From Streptomyces sp. CG 926 (GTDB lineage: Bacteria > Actinomycetota > Actinomycetes > Streptomycetales > Streptomycetaceae): a stretch of DNA of 64,000 bases. The stretch is from contig NZ_QGGZ01000002.1 in the NCBI RefSeq assembly GCF_003148825.1, positions 496,001 to 560,000 on the forward strand, given 5' to 3'. Shown piece after piece: positions 59,945 to 64,000 of this stretch. Positions within the stretch are counted from its first letter, which is position 1, and each line of letters begins with the position of its first letter. The notes under the pieces were generated by a model that was not told the origin of the DNA, made no database searches, and worked only from the letters and a program-made list of their open reading frames with translations. Both the position numbers and the translations under genes were made by a program.

Positions 59945-60574
59945 TTGTTTGAGACGCTGGGATCGCTGACCGCGAGCCCATGGATCTACGCCCTCGTGGC
60001 GCTGTCCATCGTGCTCGACGTCTTCCTCCCGGTGCTCCCGAGCGGGGTCCTCGTGATCACCGCGGCGGCGGCCGCGGCGGCCGCCGGGGCGACGGGTCCG
60101 GTACCGGTGCCCGAGCAGGTGCCGGACATCCTGCTCCTGCTCGTGATCGCGACGACGGCGTCGGTACTGGGAGACATGGCGGCGTTCCGGCTGGGCCGGC
60201 GCGGCGGAGCCCGGCTGGACCGGGCCATCGCCCGTTCCCGCCGGCTGACCCGGGCCCATGAGCGCCTCGGCACGGCTCTGGCCCGTGGTGGCGGCGCCCT
60301 GGTGGTCATCGCCCGCTTCGCCCCGGCGGGGCGCTCGGTGGTGTCCCTGGGTGCGGGCAAGACCCAGCGCAAGGTGGCGGAGTTCCTGCCCTGGTCGGTC
60401 CTGGCGGGTATGGCCTGGGCCGGCTACAGCGTGGCCCTCGGCTACTTCGGTACGCAGTGGCTCGGCACCCAGTGGCTGGGCACCGCCCTCTCGGTGGTCG
60501 CCCTGTTCGCCGCGGGCGCCCTGGCTGCCTTCCTCGTCCGCCGCCCGCCGCCGGCCGCGGCGACGGCGGCGTAG
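59945..60574 (+). CDS. DedA/VTT-family membrane protein
   Basis: The 209-residue protein has the DedA/VTT layout: LDVFLPVLPSGVLVITAAAAAA, then GDMAAFRLGRRGG, and VIARFAPAGRSVVSLGAGK, a conserved Arg-containing loop, followed by a C-terminal helix. These proteins flip or recycle lipids such as undecaprenyl phosphate. The TTG at 59945 is chosen because GGGGAG lies seven bases upstream and no better start exists. Confidence 0.8.
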   Translation: MFETLGSLTASPWIYALVALSIVLDVFLPVLPSGVLVITAAAAAAAAGATGPVPVPEQVPDILLLLVIATTASVLGDMAAFRLGRRGGARLDRAIARSRRLTRAHERLGTALARGGGALVVIARFAPAGRSVVSLGAGKTQRKVAEFLPWSVLAGMAWAGYSVALGYFGTQWLGTQWLGTALSVVALFAAGALAAFLVRRPPPAAATAA

Positions 60575-60748
60575 GGCGGGCTCCGCCACCTGGCTTTCCC
60601 CCGGGCGGAGCAGTGGCTCACCCGTTCACCCGGCCCCGATCGCCGCGCCCGGGTTCGGCTCCTAGCGTCCACAGCACGGTGCGCAACCGAATGCGCGTCA
60701 CATCCGTGGCCCGGCCGCGCCGTTTCGACGAGCCGAGGAGTCCTCTCC

Positions 60749-61258
60749 ATGCCCGCCAAACCGCCCGCCGCACCGCCCACCGCAGCACGTCGCTTGATGA
60801 CCGTCGCCGCCGCGACCCTCATCGCCGCTGCCGCCGCTCCCGCCACGCTCGCGTACGCCGCCCCCTCCGCCACCGTCTCCCCCACCTCCGTCGCCCCGGG
60901 CGGCCGGGTCGCTCTCAGTGTCGCGGGCTGCGGCACGCAGGTCGCCCGCGTCACCTCGACCGCCTTCGGCGAGGCCCGGCTGACCCCGGGCAACCAGAGC
61001 GCCGCGAGCCTCATCGGCAGCGCCACGGTCTTCAACAACGCCGCCTCGGGCGCGCACAGCGTCGTGTTCGAGTGCGGCGGCCCCGGCGGGGAGCGTGTCA
61101 CCCTGTCGCTGCAGGTCAGCACGGGTGCGGCGCGTGGTGGGACGGGCGGCAGCATCGGCTCGATGAGCCCGGGGCAGATCGCTCTCGGCAGCGCCCTCGC
61201 CGCGGGCGCACTGGGCGCCGGGGTGTGGGTGATCCGCCGCCGCGCCGCAGCCTCGTAG
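60749..61258 (+). CDS. Hypothetical exported protein with C-terminal anchor
   Basis: The 169-residue precursor has a signal peptide ending near AYAAP (~38), a beta-rich domain with TVSPTSVAPGGRVALSVAGCGTQ and SVVFECGG (two cysteines), a Gly-rich linker and a transmembrane helix ending in basic residues. It resembles the small anchored surface proteins common in Streptomyces; the function is unknown. Confidence 0.65.
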   Translation: MPAKPPAAPPTAARRLMTVAAATLIAAAAAPATLAYAAPSATVSPTSVAPGGRVALSVAGCGTQVARVTSTAFGEARLTPGNQSAASLIGSATVFNNAASGAHSVVFECGGPGGERVTLSLQVSTGAARGGTGGSIGSMSPGQIALGSALAAGALGAGVWVIRRRAAAS

Positions 61259-61270
61259 GCCTGGCCCGGG

Positions 61271-61495
61271 TCATGCCGGGGCGGCCTGCCCCCGTACGTG
61301 CACGCCGTCGAGCAGTGCCGCGGTGGCTTCGGCGACGGCGTCCACCGCCGCTTCGAACACCTCGCGGTTGTGCGCGGCGGGCGCCCGGAATCCGGACACC
61401 TTCCGTACGTATTGCAGGGCGGCGGCGCGGATCTCCTCCTCGGTCGCCTTCTCGGGGATGGCGGGCGGACGCAGAGTCTTAATGGAACGGCACAT
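61271..61495 (-). CDS. DUF2277 family protein
   Basis: The 74-residue protein MCRSIKTLRPPAIPEKATEEEIRAAALQYVRKVSG fits DUF2277, a short family of unknown function widespread in bacteria, with the conserved MCRSIKTL start. No metal or catalytic motif is obvious. Confidence 0.85.
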   Translation of the reverse strand: MCRSIKTLRPPAIPEKATEEEIRAAALQYVRKVSGFRAPAAHNREVFEAAVDAVAEATAALLDGVHVRGQAAPA

Positions 61496-61510
61496 ACCCC
61501 TACTATCCCG

Positions 61511-62149
61511 CTACCGGGGCAGCTCGGCCCCGGAAAGTTTCATGATCAAACCGGCTTGGAGGCGGGCCCTCAGCCCTGGGTCCTCGACCGTGTCCAGCAG
61601 CTCGATGGCCTGCTGGGTCGTCTCGGCGGCCCGCCGGTCGTCGCGCAGCGAGGCGGTCTGGTCGGCCATGTGCTTGAGCGCGATGTCGGCGCGCCGGTGG
61701 AAGAGCTGACCGATCAGGGTGATGACCAGCCCCGCCGAGCTCGTGACGATCCCCAGGTACAGCTCCCCGCTGCCCTCGGCCTTCCAGACGGCCAGGCCCA
61801 CCCCGAAGAGCAGGATCGCCGCTCCGACCCCGGCGAACCGCTGGCTGGTCGCGAAGCTGCTCCGCGCCTGGGTCAGCCCGTAGGCGTAGTACTCCACGAG
61901 CAGCGGCGTGAAGTCGTCCCGCCGCTCTCCGCTCTCGGCCGCGGGGTGCTGTATCCCCCCGACGTCCTGGAATTTCCCCCCTCCGGGCAGGGCGGTGGGT
62001 CGTTGCTCCGGCTCGGCGAGGCTCGCCAGCAGGCGCGCCCGTTCCTCGTCCCGCTTCCGCTCGAACCCCACCGCCCGGGACCGCTCCACCAGCGCCAGCA
62101 CCCCGGCGACCACGGCCACGACCGACCCACCCCACGCGAGCTCGCCCAT
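61511..62149 (-). CDS. Hypothetical two-TM membrane protein
   Basis: The 212-residue protein has an N-terminal hydrophobic segment (4-20), a charged stretch, and then the paired helices FAGVGAAILLFGVGLAVW and YLGIVTSSAGLVITLIGQLF (~105-155), followed by a helical C-terminus. This layout recalls the TRADD-N-associated membrane domain of actinobacteria and cyanobacteria, an uncertain assignment. The function is unknown. Confidence 0.6.
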   Translation of the reverse strand: MGELAWGGSVVAVVAGVLALVERSRAVGFERKRDEERARLLASLAEPEQRPTALPGGGKFQDVGGIQHPAAESGERRDDFTPLLVEYYAYGLTQARSSFATSQRFAGVGAAILLFGVGLAVWKAEGSGELYLGIVTSSAGLVITLIGQLFHRRADIALKHMADQTASLRDDRRAAETTQQAIELLDTVEDPGLRARLQAGLIMKLSGAELPR

Positions 62150-62274
62150 CCCCCGACGATCCCACGCCCCGAAGCGGCGGCCAAGAGAGCACCCGTCGCC
62201 CCAAATGCGAACGAACTACCCCGAACCTAGACTGACCGAGGCATGCACCTGTCGCCGACGAGGGAGAACACGCC

Positions 62275-62349
62275 ATGGCCAAGCGAGGCAACAAGCGTCG
62301 GGCCCGTAAGAAGAAGAAGGCGAACCACGGCAAGCGCCCCAACGCCTGA
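62275..62349 (+). CDS. Small basic ribosomal protein bL37
   Basis: The 24-residue product MAKRGNKRRARKKKKANHGK-(RPNA) matches the actinobacterial ribosomal protein bL37 first seen in mycobacterial 50S structures: the MAKRG start, the Arg/Lys block and the NHGKRPN end. GAGGGAG lies upstream and a perfect terminator follows, so it is monocistronic. It is easily missed because of its size. Confidence 0.9.
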   Translation: MAKRGNKRRARKKKKANHGKRPNA

Positions 62350-62355
62350 ACCCGA

Positions 62356-62387
62356 AAGACCCCCGACCACACCCGGCCGGGGGTCTT
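62356..62387. terminator. Terminator after bL37
   Basis: AAGACCCCCG pairs with CGGGGGTCTT (10 bp) around a 12-base loop; a convergent gene lies beyond it. Confidence 0.85.
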
Positions 62388-62393
62388 GGCCCG

Positions 62394-63011
62394 TCAACTC
62401 CGGTGGGTCAGATCGACGGTGGTGCCGCCGCTGAACATCGAGTCGTGCAACTCGATGCGCGCGGGAGCCGCGCCCTTCGGGATGTCGAAGACGACGATCC
62501 CGTCGACGACGTTGCCGGGGTTGATCTGTTCGAGGAACGACTCACTGCCGTCGAGATGGATCGCCGCGACGGTGTCCGCGCTGTACTTGTTGCCGTTGCG
62601 GTCGATGAGTTCCTGGTCGGAGCCGTCGAAGGTCCGAGCCCTGTCCCCGATGTTCTTCACGGTCATATGGACGAGGAAGAACTGCCCTTGCGCGTCCTGA
62701 CCGTACGCACCCCCGATGTTCCGCACCCCGGGCTGCAGCCTGGTGACGGTGAACTCGAACTTCCCGTCCCGTACCGGCTCCCCCACCCCGGGCAGACGCG
62801 CGGCATCGGTGACGGCTTCGGCTCGGGTCGGGGCGGGCGGTGGCGGTGCGGCCGGCTCCTTGCCCGCGAAGGATCCGGCGATCCCCAGGACCACGAGCCC
62901 GGCGGTGACGGCCATCAGCACGGTCAGCAGCCGATGCCGCGCGAACCACCCGCGCCGATCCGGCGGACGCTCCGGGGCAGGCCCCCACTGCGGCGGCGAC
63001 TGAGGGCTCAT
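62394..63011 (-). CDS. DUF4352-like membrane-anchored protein
   Basis: The 205-residue protein has an N-terminal Pro-rich cytoplasmic region, one transmembrane helix (30-50) and an outer domain with the DUF4352 pattern: FEFTVTRLQPGVRNIGG, QFFLVHMTVKNIGDRARTFDG and the end VVFDIPKGAAPARIELHDSMFSGGTTVDL. Such immunoglobulin-like domains sit outside the membrane in many Gram-positive proteins; the function is unknown. GGGAGG precedes the ATG. Confidence 0.78.
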   Translation of the reverse strand: MSPQSPPQWGPAPERPPDRRGWFARHRLLTVLMAVTAGLVVLGIAGSFAGKEPAAPPPPAPTRAEAVTDAARLPGVGEPVRDGKFEFTVTRLQPGVRNIGGAYGQDAQGQFFLVHMTVKNIGDRARTFDGSDQELIDRNGNKYSADTVAAIHLDGSESFLEQINPGNVVDGIVVFDIPKGAAPARIELHDSMFSGGTTVDLTHRS

Positions 63012-63187
63012 GGCAACCTCCCGGCTCGACCTTGCGGCGGATCCCGATTGTCCCGCCGCAACGCCCTCCCGGCATTCCGACCCCGAAGCCGCCCCAGCCC
63101 GCCCGTCTTCCGCCGAGACCGCGGTGGGGCGACGAACGAGTACCAACTCCTCAAGCCATCAAGGCGTTCGGGACACGGACCGGCTGC

Positions 63188-63823
63188 TTACGTACCGTCC
63201 CCGGGCTCAGGTCCTTCGAGTGCGGTGCGCCGGCTCGGCTGATCGGCCGCCCAGCGCAGGACGGCATCACGGACCGCTGCCAGGGAAGGCGACCGTGTCC
63301 GATCGCGCTCAGCGGCCGTGCCCGCTTGGTGTTCCACCTCGTAGGTATCGTCCTCGTCGAGCAGGACCTGGATGTACCGGTCGCCCTCGTCGTGGTCGGT
63401 CAGGCGCTGGAGAAGCAGGTGCTCCCTGTGCCGCAGCCCGGCAAGCATCGACTCGATGGTGGAGACATCAGGGTCGCGCGCCAGGCGTCCGCGGAACAGC
63501 GCGACAAGCCCGATCGGCCCGAGCCCCCTGCGCTGCTGCGCTTGCCTGAGCAGTTCCTTCTCCTGGTCGCTCAACAGAGACGGCGGCACGGGGGGCCCGT
63601 CGGGGTTGTAGACAGCGATGGGGTCGTCCGGATCGGACCACGACCCGACCGTCCCCAGGCGGTAGACGTGGACCTCTCCCCGCACCGGCGACACCGTGAG
63701 GATTTCCGGCGCGGGAGGACCTGGAACGCAGCGGCCTACGTCCTCTCCGTACGGGCCGCCGTGAAAGATGGCGTGCATCCATCCCTTCGGCGGTCTGCCG
63801 GTCGTGTCGAAAACGTCCTCCAC
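63188..63823 (-). CDS. Hypothetical protein, 211 aa
   Basis: I recognise no family. The protein starts at GTG 63823, with AAGGG upstream; it begins VEDVFDTTGRPPKGWMHAIFHGGPYGEDVGRCVPGPPAPE and is acidic, with helices in its middle (LLSDQEKELLRQAQQRRGLG, LLQRLTDHDEGDRYIQVLLDEDD). It lies directly after a tRNA gene read from the same strand, so an acquired gene is possible, but nothing else supports that. Confidence 0.55.
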   Translation of the reverse strand: MEDVFDTTGRPPKGWMHAIFHGGPYGEDVGRCVPGPPAPEILTVSPVRGEVHVYRLGTVGSWSDPDDPIAVYNPDGPPVPPSLLSDQEKELLRQAQQRRGLGPIGLVALFRGRLARDPDVSTIESMLAGLRHREHLLLQRLTDHDEGDRYIQVLLDEDDTYEVEHQAGTAAERDRTRSPSLAAVRDAVLRWAADQPSRRTALEGPEPGDGT

Positions 63824-63932
63824 CGTTCGCCCTTCGACGGAACCCCAGCCCTGATGCTCATCATGACCGGCCGGACCGACCCCGGAGCCCGGAGCCCGGA
63901 TGACCACGGACGTCGATGTCGGATGCGGATGC

Positions 63933-63968
63933 AAAAGGCCCCCAACCGTGATCGGTTGGGGGCCTTTT
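63933..63968. terminator. Terminator next to the tRNA, 16-bp perfect stem
   Basis: AAAAGGCCCCCAACCG pairs perfectly with CGGTTGGGGGCCTTTT around loop TGAT. Transcribed on the minus strand it gives a U-rich 3' end, as expected for the tRNA transcript. Confidence 0.88.
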
Positions 63969-63971
63969 GGC

Positions 63972-64000
63972 TGGTGGGCGCGGACGGTTTCGAACCGCCG
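63972..64000 (-). tRNA. tRNA 3' end (partial, cut by right edge)
   Basis: On the minus strand the last 29 bases read as T arm GGCGG-TTCGAAA-CCGTC, acceptor strand CGCGCCC, discriminator A and an encoded CCA. The 5' half and anticodon are outside the window, so the amino acid cannot be read; the acceptor GGGCGCG would fit several tRNAs. Confidence 0.88.

Noticed and set aside
63972..64000. Identity of the tRNA
   Set aside because: The anticodon is outside the window; acceptor and T-arm sequence alone do not decide it.

Overview
The window is chromosomal DNA from a Streptomyces or a very close relative. It is extremely GC-rich with strongly GC-biased third codon positions, uses many GTG starts, and carries families typical of the genus: DUF397/XRE pairs, DUF5336, DUF5753, an SCO2322-family protein, an I36 inhibitor, and two receptor-like or soluble Ser/Thr kinases. 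There are no insertion sequences, integrases, phage genes or CRISPR arrays. It reads as conserved core chromosome with short accessory stretches, not as a mobile island.

Layout. 0-2.3 kb: a leftward operon of nif3-like, zinc-ribbon protein and RNase H/phosphatase (cut by the left edge), with overlapping stop/start codons. 2.5-3.7 kb: an unknown cytosolic protein. 3.7-6.9 kb: leftward MaoC hydratase, Zn-alcohol dehydrogenase and SDR. 7-8.9 kb: receiver-like fragment, ECF sigma with two small membrane proteins, YcxB-like protein. 9-12.3 kb: leftward fused acyl-CoA dehydrogenase and SCP-x type thiolase. 12.4-26.7 kb: mixed housekeeping and accessory genes (histidine phosphatase, I36 inhibitor, lipoproteins, AlkD-like protein, two kinases flanking an XRE/DUF397 pair, methyltransferase, amidase, DUF5336 protein, F420-type oxidoreductase, DUF2550 protein). 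27-30.4 kb: an envelope-type trio of GT4 glycosyltransferase, methyltransferase and alpha/alpha-toroid protein. 30.5-35.6 kb: a KstR-type TetR regulator, aldehyde dehydrogenase plus ferredoxin, and an MBL-fold hydrolase. 35.7-41.8 kb: a cobalamin riboswitch followed by a five-gene operon of two exported membrane-anchored proteins and an ECF transporter. 42-45.5 kb: lytic transglycosylase, FadA5-like thiolase and divergent CYP125-like P450. 45.6-64 kb: membrane proteins, MT0933-type antitoxin-like protein, monooxygenase, SnoaL, GNAT, MFS pump with a MarR-like tail, peptidoglycan-binding protein, HAD phosphatase, DinB protein, a Mn-type riboswitch with a GDT1 transporter, secreted HNH nuclease, PhoD, DedA, the 24-residue ribosomal protein bL37, and a partial tRNA at the right edge.

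How the genes work together. Genes scattered over about 40 kb look like one regulon for steroid or sterol-like side-chain beta-oxidation: CYP125-like, FadA5-like, FadE34-like, ChsB1-like SDR, Rv3538-like MaoC, SCP-x thiolase, ADH, ALDH and ferredoxin. A KstR-type repressor is encoded in the window, and matches to the known KstR operator TNNAACNNGTTNNA lie in front of these genes. A second palindrome, TCTGAC-N5-GTCAGA, recurs at several of the same promoters and also in front of the F420-type oxidoreductase.

The second system of note is the B12-riboswitch operon. It pairs an ECF vitamin transporter with two extracytoplasmic membrane-anchored proteins, one of them an alpha/alpha-toroid protein. 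This suggests a surface B12-capture module analogous to transcobalamin, which is an inference. Several 15-17 bp tandem arrays and a dispersed GC-rich repeat occupy the gene-free stretches; one copy of the dispersed repeat lies inside the coding sequence of the ECF ATPase.
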